Below are positions 1 through 8,331 of a stretch of 10,242 nt of DNA, piece after piece. Origin of the DNA: Schaalia odontolytica (GTDB lineage: Bacteria; Actinomycetota; Actinomycetes; Actinomycetales; Actinomycetaceae); assembly GCA_958415245.1 (NCBI GenBank), contig CATYYP010000042.1:1-10242 (forward strand), read 5' to 3'. How positions within the stretch are numbered: position 1 is the stretch's first letter; the number at the start of each line of letters is the position of its first letter. The notes under the pieces are model-generated. The model worked only from the letters and a program-made list of their open reading frames with translations. It was not told where the DNA came from and made no database searches. Made by a program: the position numbers and the translations under genes.

Positions 1-22
1 CGCCCTCCCAGCCGGGAGGGCG
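1..22. terminator. Strong GC hairpin at window edge
   Basis: Bases 1-9 are perfectly complementary to 14-22 (CGCCCTCCC / GGGAGGGCG), leaving a 4-nt loop AGCC. There is no T tract after it. It lies upstream of gyrB, so it most likely ends a transcription unit that lies outside the window. Because it sits exactly on the edge, the stem could be longer than seen. Confidence 0.55.
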
Positions 23-58
23 GCCCCGTTCGTCCCAGTCGCAACCACAATCGGCATG

Positions 59-80
59 TGACTGATCACAGTCGACTTTT
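59..80 (+). terminator. Weak hairpin plus T tract upstream of gyrB
   Basis: GACTG (60-64) and CAGTC (69-73) pair across loop ATCA, and TTTT follows at 77-80. The stem is only 5-6 bp, so this is a weak candidate that may back up the hairpin at the window edge and insulate gyrB from upstream transcription. Confidence 0.25.
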
Positions 81-150
81 CGTTGGAATCACGCAGTTTG
101 TAAAGTAACCCTCCGAGCCTGTCAATCCCGGGAACAAGCGCCACTTTTGG

Positions 151-156
151 TAGAAT
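151..156 (+). promoter_or_regulatory. Candidate -10 box of the gyrase promoter
   Basis: TAGAAT lies 45 bp upstream of the gyrB GTG and is a good sigma-70-type -10 element. I cannot find a convincing -35 at 16-18 bp (the bases there are CCGGGA-like). Transcription would start near 162, giving a ~40-nt leader with AGGGGAG (191-197) as ribosome binding site. Many gyrase promoters are supercoiling-sensitive, but nothing in the sequence proves that here. Confidence 0.45.
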
Positions 157-201
157 CTACAAGGTTAAACATCTATTTTCGCGCAATGCGAGGGGAGCCA
201 C

Positions 202-2226
202 GTGGCTGACAACGAGAAGACCGCCGAAGGCGAGCAGTCCTACGGCGCATCGGACATCACCGTCCTCGAGGGCCTGGAAGCCGTCCGCAAGCGCCCGGGC
301 ATGTACATCGGATCCACCGGCGAACGCGGCCTGCACCACCTGGTGTACGAGGTCGTCGACAACTCCGTGGACGAGGCCCTGGCCGGCTACGCCGACCACA
401 TCGAGGTCACGATCCAGGAAGACGGCGGCATCAAGGTCGTCGACAACGGTCGAGGCATCCCGGTCGACGAGCACCCCACCGAGCACAAGCCCACCGTCGA
501 GGTCGTCATGACGATCCTCCACGCCGGTGGTAAGTTCGGCGGCGGCGGCTACGCCGTCTCGGGCGGCCTGCACGGCGTCGGCATCTCCGTCGTTAACGCC
601 CTGTCCACCCGCGTGAACACCGAGATTCGCCGCCAGGGCTACGTGTGGCGCATGTCGTTCGCAAACGGCGGCACCCCCATCACGCCCCTCGAGCGCGGCG
701 AAGAAACCGACGAAACCGGCACCACCCAGGTCTTCTACCCGGACCCCGAGATCTTCGAAACCGTCGAATTCGACTTCGAGACCCTGCGCCAGCGCTTCCA
801 GCAGATGGCCTTCCTCAACAAGGGCCTGCGCATCACCCTGACCGACGAGCGCGAGTTCGCCACCGACGAAGGCGACGAGATCGCCGGCGGCGAGGAGACC
901 TCGGACAAGAAGACCAAGGGCCACCGCACCGTCTCCTACTGCTACGAGCACGGCCTGCGCGACTACGTCGAATACCTCGACTCCGCCAAGAAGTCCGAGA
1001 CGATCAACAACGAGATCATCGACTTCGAAGCCGAAAACGACGAAGGCACCATGAGCGTGGAAATCGCCATGCAGTGGACCACCGCCTATTCCTCGTCCGT
1101 CCACACCTTCGCCAACACCATCAACACGACCGAAGGCGGCATGCACGAGGAGGGCTTCCGCACCGCGCTGACCTCCCTCGTCAACCGCTACGGCCGCGAA
1201 AAGGGCATCATCCGCGACAAGGACGACAACCTCACCGGTGACGACGTCCGCGAAGGCCTGACCGCCGTCATCTCGATCAAGCTCACCGAACCCCAGTTCG
1301 AGGGCCAGACCAAGACCAAGCTCGGCAACACCGAGGCCCGCACCTTCGTCGCCCAGCAGGTCTACTCCAAGCTCACCGACTGGTTCGACGCCCACCCCGC
1401 CGACGCCAAGGCCATCATCAACAAGGGCCAGGCCGCCCAGGCTGCCCGCGTCGCCGCCCGCAAGGCCCGCGAGGCCACCCGCCGCAAGGGCGTCCTCGAA
1501 TCCGCCTCCATGCCCGGCAAGCTGCGCGACTGCTCCTCGCGCACGCCCTCCGAGTGCGAAATCTTCATCGTCGAGGGCGACTCCGCAGGCGGCTCCGCCG
1601 TCGGCGGCCGCGACCCCGAGCGTCAGGCCATCCTGCCGATCCGCGGCAAGATCCTCAACGTCGAAAAGGCGCGCCTGGACCGAGCCCTGTCCTCGGACAC
1701 CATCCGCTCCCTCATCACCGCCTTCGGCACCGGCATCGGCGAAGACTTCGACATCTCGAAGCTGCGCTACGGAAAGATCGTCATCATGGCGGACGCCGAC
1801 GTCGACGGCCAGCACATCGCCACGCTGCTGCTGACCCTCCTCTTCCGCTACATGCGACCCCTCATCGAGGGCGGCCACACCTTCATCGCCATGCCCCCGC
1901 TGTACCGCATCAAGTGGACCAACGCCGAGCACGAATTCGCCTATTCCGACAAGGAACGCGACGAACTGCTCGCCGCCGGCGCCGCCGCGAACCGCCGCCT
2001 GCCCAAGGAAGGTGGCATCCAGCGCTACAAGGGTCTCGGCGAAATGAACGACCACGAACTGTGGGAGACCACCATGGATCCGGCCAGCCGAATCCTCAAG
2101 CAGGTCACCCTCGACGAGGCCGCAGACGCCGACGAGACCTTCACGATCCTCATGGGCGACGACGTCGACCGACGCCGCACGTTCATCCAGCGCAACGCCA
2201 CCGACGTGCGCTTCCTCGACATCTGA
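202..2226 (+). CDS. gyrB: DNA gyrase subunit B (ATPase subunit)
   Basis: GyrB is the ATPase half of the A2B2 type IIA topoisomerase that introduces negative supercoils in the cytoplasm. At 674 aa it has normal actinobacterial length and lacks the insertion found in Gram-negative GyrB. The N-terminal GHKL ATPase is clear: the catalytic Glu is about residue 50 and the Mg-binding Asn residue 54 ([14 protein letters not shown]), with DNGRGIPV at 81-88 and GGLHGVG at 121-127. The TOPRIM metal site has EGDSAGGSA from residue 458 and DADVDGQH at 531-538. [10 protein letters not shown] lies at 607-616, near the C-terminus that contacts GyrA. The GTG start is favoured by AGGGGAG just upstream and by the usual N-terminal length. 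Third codon positions are almost all C or G, with C preferred, as expected of a highly expressed gene. gyrA follows after 75 bp and is probably co-transcribed. Confidence 0.98.
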   Translation: MADNEKTAEGEQSYGASDITVLEGLEAVRKRPGMYIGSTGERGLHHLVYEVVDNSVDEALAGYADHIEVTIQEDGGIKVVDNGRGIPVDEHPTEHKPTVEVVMTILHAGGKFGGGGYAVSGGLHGVGISVVNALSTRVNTEIRRQGYVWRMSFANGGTPITPLERGEETDETGTTQVFYPDPEIFETVEFDFETLRQRFQQMAFLNKGLRITLTDEREFATDEGDEIAGGEETSDKKTKGHRTVSYCYEHGLRDYVEYLDSAKKSETINNEIIDFEAENDEGTMSVEIAMQWTTAYSSSVHTFANTINTTEGGMHEEGFRTALTSLVNRYGREKGIIRDKDDNLTGDDVREGLTAVISIKLTEPQFEGQTKTKLGNTEARTFVAQQVYSKLTDWFDAHPADAKAIINKGQAAQAARVAARKAREATRRKGVLESASMPGKLRDCSSRTPSECEIFIVEGDSAGGSAVGGRDPERQAILPIRGKILNVEKARLDRALSSDTIRSLITAFGTGIGEDFDISKLRYGKIVIMADADVDGQHIATLLLTLLFRYMRPLIEGGHTFIAMPPLYRIKWTNAEHEFAYSDKERDELLAAGAAANRRLPKEGGIQRYKGLGEMNDHELWETTMDPASRILKQVTLDEAADADETFTILMGDDVDRRRTFIQRNATDVRFLDI

Positions 2227-2248
2227 CATCACCCACGACCAGCCCAGC

Positions 2249-2265
2249 CCCGGCCTCGTACCGGG
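2249..2265 (+). other. Short hairpin in the gyrB-gyrA gap
   Basis: CCCGG (2249-2253) pairs with CCGGG (2261-2265) over a 7-nt loop. There is no T tract. It is too weak to be called a terminator and could at most be a processing or attenuation structure between the two gyrase genes. The rest of the 75-bp gap holds only the gyrA ribosome binding site TAAGGA (2291-2296), five bases from the GTG. Confidence 0.25.
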
Positions 2266-2301
2266 CGGGCCTGATCGAGCAGAAACAACGTAAGGAAAAA
2301 C

Positions 2302-4923
<2,622 letters not shown>

Positions 4924-4927
4924 CGCG

Positions 4928-4965
4928 TGATCACGGGACGAGGCCCCGGCCTCGTCCCGTGATCA
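4928..4965 (+). terminator. gyrBA terminator hairpin
   Basis: Bases 4928-4945 are perfectly complementary to 4948-4965, an 18-bp stem with only CC between the arms; in RNA the innermost pairs must open to make a loop. It starts 4 bp after the gyrA stop. No T tract follows, so it is an I-shaped terminator or a 3'-end stabiliser, both common in high-GC Gram-positives. Its symmetry lets it act on either strand. Confidence 0.8.
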
Positions 4966-5050
4966 ATCTGCCAAAGCGGCGCGGAACCAGCGCCGGTGCC
5001 AGGCGATGCGGTAGCCTGGCAGGTAGGAAGTGCGACCTGGAAGGAAACCC

Positions 5051-5443
5051 ATGAGCGACCACGTCTCGAGCACCCGCAGCGACGCTCCCCGCCGAGTTGA
5101 CCTGGCCATCGCGCGCATCGACGCGTGGACCGTCATGAAGGTGGCGTTCCTGCTGTCCGTCGCCCTGGGTATCGCAATGGTTGTCGCCACGATCGTCCTG
5201 TGGCTCATGGTCGACGCCATGCACGTCTTCAGCCAGCTTGAGGAATTCCTCAAGACCATGGGCGCCGGCCGCTACGCGGACCTCCTGGACTACGCTCGCC
5301 TGCCGCGCGTCATCTCCTACGCGACCATCGTCGCGGTCATCAACGTCGTACTGCTCACCGCCCTGTCGACGCTGGGCGCCATGCTCTACAACGTCGTCGC
5401 CTCGCTGGTGGGTGGCGTCAAGGTGTCCCTCATGGATGAGTGA
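5051..5443 (+). CDS. DUF3566 two-helix membrane protein
   Basis: A 130-aa small membrane protein of the DUF3566 type, which in Actinobacteria usually sits right after gyrA; its function is not established. The first ~28 residues are polar and basic (RRVDLAIARIDAWTV), then a hydrophobic helix at about 30-53, a charged loop (SQLEEFLKTMGAGRYADLLDYARLPR) and a second hydrophobic stretch at about 88-120. Family members typically have the conserved start R-V-x-L-x-I-x-x-I-x-x-W-S/T-V-x-K, visible here at 15-30. I chose ATG 5051 over the in-frame GTG at 5030 because GGAAGG (5039-5044) is spaced six bases from the ATG. It has its own terminator, and the gyrA hairpin separates it from gyrase, so it may be independently transcribed; I see no clear promoter in the gap. 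Confidence 0.88.
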   Translation: MSDHVSSTRSDAPRRVDLAIARIDAWTVMKVAFLLSVALGIAMVVATIVLWLMVDAMHVFSQLEEFLKTMGAGRYADLLDYARLPRVISYATIVAVINVVLLTALSTLGAMLYNVVASLVGGVKVSLMDE

Positions 5444-5455
5444 GGGCACTCGCGC

Positions 5456-5483
5456 AAGGGGTCGGCTGATGCCGGCCCCTTTT
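5456..5483 (+). terminator. Intrinsic terminator of the DUF3566 gene
   Basis: AAGGGGTCGGC (5456-5466) pairs with GCCGGCCCCTT (5471-5481), 11 bp with one G-T pair, loop TGAT, ending in a TTTT run at 5480-5483. It starts 13 bp after the stop codon and is a textbook rho-independent terminator. Confidence 0.85.
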
Positions 5484-5496
5484 GCTATGCATTGCG

Positions 5497-5526
5497 ACGG
5501 GGGTTCGATTCCCCCCCATCTCCACA
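5497..5526 (+). pseudogene. ssrA: 3'-end fragment of a tmRNA gene (possible att scar)
   Basis: GGGGG (5499-5503), TTCGATT (5504-5510) and CCCCC form a perfect T arm, followed by CATCTCCACA, which is the typical end of bacterial tmRNA (acceptor strand CATCTCC, discriminator A). There are seven C residues where six would fit a 5-bp T stem plus 7-nt acceptor, so one base is extra. Nothing of the tmRNA 5' end, tag reading frame or pseudoknots exists upstream, where the DUF3566 gene and its terminator lie. The fragment is therefore not a working tmRNA. Integrases of islands and phages commonly use the ssrA 3' end and leave such copies, so this is probably an attachment-site remnant. No integrase is present in the window. 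Confidence 0.6.
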
Positions 5527-5743
5527 ACGTGGTGCTGCTGGTGTTCCGGGCGCCGGAGGCCCCGGCCGCTGTGTGTGCCGGTGGGCGGCGGCCCGCCCGC
5601 GAGCCGTCCGCGCCGCGAGCTTCGCTCGGCGCGTCGGTTCAAAGCCCGTCCTGGTGTTGCCATCGTTCACTGTCGCACGCTGTCGGTACTGCTGGGCCTC
5701 ACCTGACTGCGTGTGCGGTGCCTCCCTCCATGCCAGGCCATTA
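5527..5743. other. GC-rich stretch without recognised gene
   Basis: About 220 bp with no gene I can support. Reading frames cross it but have no ribosome binding site or family resemblance. It contains a very GC-rich block (about 5540-5640) with a short local palindrome GAGC-TTC-GCTC near 5615. It could be leftover DNA of the element that created the tmRNA 3' copy next to it. Confidence 0.4.
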
Positions 5744-5746
5744 ATG

Positions 5747-5852
5747 TCGCACGTAATTCCCCTGCGACTGTTTCAGGATTTGAATTCTGATCATTGGTAT
5801 TTCAACGTTTATCGGTGCTGTTGTGGGGTTGGTCTGATCGAATTACGTGCGA
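5747..5852. repeat. Inverted repeat element 1 (13-bp perfect arms)
   Basis: TCGCACGTAATTC (5747-5759) is perfectly inverted at 5840-5852, and the right arm is followed by TTTTT (5853-5857). The 80 bp between the arms holds a second, smaller hairpin (TCAGGATT / AATTCTGA near 5772-5789, one G-T pair). No ORF lies inside. The size and perfect termini fit a MITE-like or REP-like intergenic element. I see no target-site duplication immediately outside the arms, so mobility is not shown. Confidence 0.65.
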
Positions 5853-5905
5853 TTTTTCTGGGGAGTGGGCTTGTAGCTACGTGCGGGTGTCGCAGATCCT
5901 TCGCG

Positions 5906-6110
5906 TGAAACCGCCATCGCCTTTGCTCGCTTGTGCCCGTGTGGGGTTGAAACCGTCATCGCCTTTGCGGTGATGAAACGAGCGTTTTTGGTGCATTTTT
6001 TGGTTGCAGTGGTGTTGTTGGTTTCAACGATTGCTGTTTAGGGGCGCGCAGTGGTGACGGTGGTTTCATGTTGGCCCGTATCAGTGATTGCAGTGGTGTC
6101 GTCGGTTTCA
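5906..6110. repeat. Inverted 42-bp-period repeat array A (2+3 units)
   Basis: Five copies of a 21-nt unit ending in GGYGNYGNYGGTTTCA are present. Two are on the minus strand (5906-5926, 5948-5968) and three on the plus strand (6006-6026, 6048-6068, 6090-6110). The start-to-start distance is exactly 42 bp on both sides, while the ~21-nt stretches between units differ. The 37-bp centre (5969-6005) contains two T runs. The 42-bp period equals 14 codons, and on the minus strand one open frame reads LKPTTPLQ twice and MKPPSPLR between them, but there is no plausible start or ribosome binding site and the inversion argues against a protein. The two sides would pair to a long imperfect hairpin. I do not recognise a named family. 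Confidence 0.75.
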
Positions 6111-6134
6111 ACGTCGCACGTCGCCGCGTCCGGT

Positions 6135-6338
6135 GCGTGAAAAAGTTCGCCCGGCACGGCCTGATCGTGGGTGTGAGCGTGAAAAAGTTCGCCCTGCGCG
6201 CTCGAAACACCCCAAATTTGACGTTTTTGAGGTTGCTGGGCGAACTTTGTCACGGGTTGAGTGGGGGAGGGGCCGTGCTGGGCGAACTTTGTCACGCGTT
6301 GAGTGGGGGAGAGGGCGTACCGGGCGAATTTTGTCGCG
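6135..6338. repeat. Inverted 42-bp-period repeat array B (2+3 units)
   Basis: A different motif with the same plan as array A. GCGTGAAAAAGTTCGCCC occurs at 6135-6152 and 6177-6194; the inverted form GGGCGAACTTTGTCACG follows at 6238-6254 and 6280-6296, with a decayed copy at 6322-6338. Every step within a side is exactly 42 bp. Part of the inter-unit DNA is also inverted (GGCACGGCC near 6153 versus GGCCGTGCT at 6271-6279), so the left side can pair with the first two right units along most of ~60 bp. The 43-bp centre (6195-6237) has GAAAC, then CGTTTTTG, then GGTTGC, in the same order as in the centre of array A. Frames in several registers stay open because of the period of 14 codons; none looks like a gene. 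Confidence 0.8.
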
Positions 6339-6462
6339 CCTGCCGGCCCGCCACCGTCCCCGGAACAGTCCATGGCCCGACGCTACAGCGGCCCCGACAC
6401 CGCCTGCTGGCCCCGTCACCATACTTTGTGGTGCCTCCGGCCCCCTCCACATCGGCGTCGGT
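6339..6462. other. Spacer without recognised feature
   Basis: About 120 bp between two repeat elements. It is C-rich on the plus strand. I find no unit of the neighbouring arrays, no ribosome binding site with a credible frame and no clear hairpin. Confidence 0.4.
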
Positions 6463-6538
6463 GGGGGTTTTGCACTACATGAAGCCCTCTGGCTGCGTGT
6501 CGCCAGCGTGTCGGAGCCTCATGTAGTGCAATTCCCCC
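6463..6538. repeat. Inverted repeat element 2 (20-bp arms)
   Basis: Arms 6463-6482 and 6519-6538 match over 18 of 20 positions: GGGGG, two mismatches, then TTGCACTACATGA against its exact inverse. A small hairpin CTGGC / GCCAG (6489-6493, 6502-6506) lies in the loop. The right arm runs ATGT...AATTCCCC, resembling the left arm of inverted repeat element 1 (ATGT...AATTCCCC from 5744), so the two may be diverged relatives. The element is 76 bp and non-coding. Confidence 0.75.
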
Positions 6539-6567
6539 GATTGGTGTCTGAGTGTGAGGGGTGTGGT

Positions 6568-6638
6568 GCCCAAAGTGCAGACCGCCTCGGCGAAAAACGC
6601 TGACAATGGGCTTTTGTGAGCGAGGTGGTCTGCGTTTA
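6568..6638. repeat. Inverted repeat element 3 (13-bp arms)
   Basis: GCAGACCGCCTCG (6577-6589) pairs with CGAGGTGGTCTGC (6621-6633) with a single G-T pair. Just outside, AAA (6572-6574) and TTT (6635-6637) continue the symmetry. A second possible pairing, GCCCA (6568-6572) with TGGGC (6607-6611), competes with the first. The loop contains GCG-AAAAA-CGC. It is non-coding and similar in size to the palindrome ending at 6538. Confidence 0.65.
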
Positions 6639-6707
6639 GCACAGCGGTGGCGCGGGTGGTGTGCGTGCTCGCCGAGGTCCTGGCGGCTGGACCTATCGAC
6701 TGTCAGT

Positions 6708-6842
6708 GTTAACCCTTCAATGCGCAGCTAAACCCCATTGGTGGCATGGTGGGCAGCCCGCCCAGGCCACCACCTGTCGGGTTAACGTGCGCGGCGGCGG
6801 GTTTAGATGGCAACCAGGTGGGTTAACGTGCGCATCAAAGGG
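6708..6842. repeat. Inverted ~21-bp-period repeat array C (2+3 units)
   Basis: The minus strand carries GGGTTTAG (ending 6728) and GGGTTAAC (6715-6708), 20 bp apart. The plus strand carries GGGTTAAC (6779), GGGTTTAG (6799) and GGGTTAAC (6820), 20 and 21 bp apart. The two words alternate, so the full period is about 41 bp. 6713-6735 and the inverse of 6820-6842 agree at 18 of 23 positions, so DNA between the words is also shared (TGCGCA core). The centre has its own hairpin, GGTGG...TGGGC / GCCCA...CCACC (about 6741-6774). Architecture matches arrays A and B although the words are different. It ends 30 bp beyond the stop codon of the leftward hydrolase gene and might serve as its 3' structure. 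Confidence 0.7.
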
Positions 6843-6871
6843 TCCGGGTGTCCACCTGCGGGGCCGGTTCG

Positions 6872-7750
6872 CTAGGTGGTGCCAATCCGCGTCGGACGAG
6901 CCCGCAACAGCGCGCTGAGAACAGCACGCAGAAACCGGCCCGACTGCGACGGCAGACGGTGATCGGGAGCAAGCGAAGACCTCTGACACCGCCACGCATA
7001 CGGGTTGTGGCTAAGTGGCCCCGGCCATGACGACGCGACGATGGTGGCCGGCGCGGGCAGGGGGAGCAGCGGGCTCACCCAGGAACCCGCCGTCACGTAG
7101 ATGCGCATCAGTCCGTCGATGCTCGCGAAAAATCCACCGTCAACAACCGGCGCTGGAAAACCCACGGGATCAAACGCATAGACGCGCTCGAGCGCCGGGG
7201 GAGTGGCCGCCGCAGCAGCGTACAGCGCGAAATTCGCACCCTTCGAATGACCGACCACGGTGAGTGGCCCATCGGCCCGCGCCGCCGCATACGCCAGGTA
7301 GTTGGCGGCCCACCGCTGTGAATCAGTCGGAAAATCAAGGCCAAAGCGGGCATCCTCCGCCCACCCGACCGCGCTTGCATCCGTCCCGCGGAAGACCACG
7401 TAGGTCGCCCCGGCCTCGTCGATGAAGGTGACGGCGCCGAACTGAGCGAGCGGCCGCGACGTCAGCCGAGTGACCGCATCGCGCACGCGCAGGCCCCCGA
7501 AGCGCGCGCTTGCGCCGGCGGCCTCGAGGAGGGGACGATCGGCGTGGGACGCCAACGAATAGCGATACAGAGATGGGATCGACGAGGCCTGGGCTACTTC
7601 TCGGAGCAGGCATCCGTGCGGGGAACGAGGCCCGGGCAGCGCGTGAAAATCCACGTAGACCAGGCACGAGAGAGCGAGGGCGTCGGCGGGGGAGAGGTCC
7701 GCTCGTAGCGGTGTACGCGAGTCTCGAACGTACTCGATGACGGCGGTCAC
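6872..7750 (-). CDS. Mbeg1/DUF2974-like alpha/beta hydrolase
   Basis: This 292-aa protein looks like the Mbeg1-like (DUF2974) branch of the lipase-type alpha/beta hydrolases; substrate unknown. The N-terminus fits the family pattern (IEYVRD...ADALALSCLVYVDF at 5-35). VVFRGTD (118-124) is the oxyanion-hole region, W130-AED follows, and the nucleophile elbow GHSKG is at 167-171 with Ser169. FDPVG at 193-197 offers Asp194 and HNPYAW at 248-253 offers His248 for a Ser-Asp-His triad. No signal peptide is visible, so it is probably cytoplasmic. The tail after His248 is short compared with some relatives. The GTG start has a very strong GAGGAGGAGG (7764-7755) four bases upstream. It is transcribed away from the tRNA-Ile promoter. 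Family assignment is good; activity is inference. Confidence 0.8.
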   Translation of the reverse strand: MTAVIEYVRDSRTPLRADLSPADALALSCLVYVDFHALPGPRSPHGCLLREVAQASSIPSLYRYSLASHADRPLLEAAGASARFGGLRVRDAVTRLTSRPLAQFGAVTFIDEAGATYVVFRGTDASAVGWAEDARFGLDFPTDSQRWAANYLAYAAARADGPLTVVGHSKGANFALYAAAAATPPALERVYAFDPVGFPAPVVDGGFFASIDGLMRIYVTAGSWVSPLLPLPAPATIVASSWPGPLSHNPYAWRCQRSSLAPDHRLPSQSGRFLRAVLSALLRARPTRIGTT

Positions 7751-7817
7751 GAGGCCTCCTCCTCACCATCGAGGGCCGGACGATCACGGTCGTGTTGGAC
7801 GTCACCAACGCTCGATT

Positions 7818-7846
7818 TTGCCGGATGGCCCTGTGCTGTGTACTAT
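7818..7846 (+). promoter_or_regulatory. Promoter of the tRNA-Ile / DLW-39 / tRNA-Ala unit
   Basis: TTGCCG (7818-7823) and TACTAT (7841-7846) are separated by 17 bp, a good vegetative promoter placing the start near 7853, about 20 bases before the tRNA. The same bases read TATAGT on the minus strand, but I find no matching -35 there for the divergent hydrolase gene. Confidence 0.7.
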
Positions 7847-7873
7847 ATCCGAGTGCCCGCAAGGGTGCCGGTT

Positions 7874-7950
7874 GGGCCTATAGCTCAGTAGGTTAGAGCG
7901 CAGTCCTGATAAGACTGAGGTCGGTGGTTCGAGCCCACCTAGGCCCACCA
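7874..7950 (+). tRNA. tRNA-Ile (anticodon GAT)
   Basis: The cloverleaf is complete: acceptor GGGCCTA / TAGGCCC, D arm GCTC / GAGC, anticodon stem CAGTC / GACTG with loop CTGATAA (GAT at 7908-7910), T arm GGTGG-TTCGAGC-CCACC, discriminator A7947 and an encoded CCA at 7948-7950. It reads ATC and ATT codons; ATC is by far the commonest Ile codon in the gyrase genes of this window. Confidence 0.97.
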
Positions 7951-7980
7951 TCCGCAGGCGAGCGAAAGCGGAGGATCATC

Positions 7981-8115
7981 ATGAAGAAATGGGTCACCTG
8001 TTGCGTGGCTGTCGGATCCGTCGTGGCCGTCGGCATCGCCGTCCGACAAATTCTCGTTGATCTTTCCGATAATGCTGACCTGTGGACGTCCGTCACGGAC
8101 GCCGTGGAGGACTGA
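7981..8115 (+). CDS. DLW-39 family small protein
   Basis: A 44-aa protein, MKKWVTCCVAVGSVVAVGIA at its N-terminus, then RQILVDLSDNADLWTSVTDAVED. It matches the DLW-39 family of actinobacterial microproteins: a positive start, one hydrophobic helix (about 4-20), an R-Q turn and a C-terminal DLW...TD motif (DLW at 33-35). Function is not known; it is probably a membrane-anchored peptide with the acidic end in the cytoplasm or outside. The start is clear: GGAGG (7970-7974) lies six bases before the ATG. It sits 30 bp after tRNA-Ile and ends 11 bp before tRNA-Ala, so it must be cut out of the same primary transcript. Confidence 0.87.
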   Translation: MKKWVTCCVAVGSVVAVGIAVRQILVDLSDNADLWTSVTDAVED

Positions 8116-8126
8116 GTTCCTCCAAC

Positions 8127-8199
8127 GGGGCTATGGCGCAATTGGTAGCGCACCTGCTTTGCAAGCAGGGGGTTACGGGTTCGAGTCCCGTTAGCTCCA
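8127..8199 (+). tRNA. tRNA-Ala (anticodon TGC)
   Basis: The cloverleaf is complete: acceptor GGGGCTA / TAGCTCC, D arm GCGC / GCGC, anticodon stem CCTGC / GCAGG with loop TTTGCAA (TGC at 8160-8162), T arm ACGGG-TTCGAGT-CCCGT and discriminator A8199. CCA is not encoded (the next bases are CTC), unlike the tRNA-Ile just before, so it must be added by nucleotidyltransferase. Confidence 0.97.
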
Positions 8200-8209
8200 C
8201 TCTACGTAC

Positions 8210-8257
8210 AAGGCTCGAATCCTTGCCATCTTGGATGGTTTCGGTTCGGGCCTTTTT
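8210..8257 (+). terminator. Terminator of the tRNA unit
   Basis: AAGGCTCGAA (8210-8219) pairs with TTCGGGCCTT (8245-8254), 10 bp with one G-T pair, and the T run 8253-8257 closes it. The loop holds a second small hairpin CCATC / GATGG (8226-8238). It lies 10 bp after tRNA-Ala. Confidence 0.75.
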
Positions 8258-8331
8258 GCTGTCTGAGGCCCGGCCCGGGCAAGGGCGTTGGTGAGGTGGC
8301 TCTGGCGTCGGCGTCATCCCATGGACACTCA

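Noticed and set aside
5030-5050. GTG 5030 as the start of the DUF3566 gene
   Set aside because: The ATG at 5051 has GGAAGG at ideal spacing and gives the usual family N-terminus; the upstream extension adds seven unsupported residues.
5497-5526. A functional tRNA or tmRNA
   Set aside because: Only the T arm and the 3' acceptor strand exist; the matching 5' strand and all other arms are absent upstream.
5492-5908. A 138-codon plus-strand frame across the tmRNA fragment and the first palindrome
   Set aside because: It translates a tRNA-like T arm and an inverted repeat, lacks a ribosome binding site and does not resemble a protein.
5906-6338. Regularly spaced repeats as a CRISPR array
   Set aside because: Units are degenerate, on both strands, separated by only ~19-25 bp, at most three per side, and no cas gene is present.
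5956-6603. Several open frames through the repeat arrays (5956-6210 minus, 6038-6373 minus, 6088-6603 plus, 6108-6452 minus)
   Set aside because: They stay open because the repeat step of 42 bp is a multiple of three; the units are inverted within the arrays, so no single frame can be the functional product of both halves.
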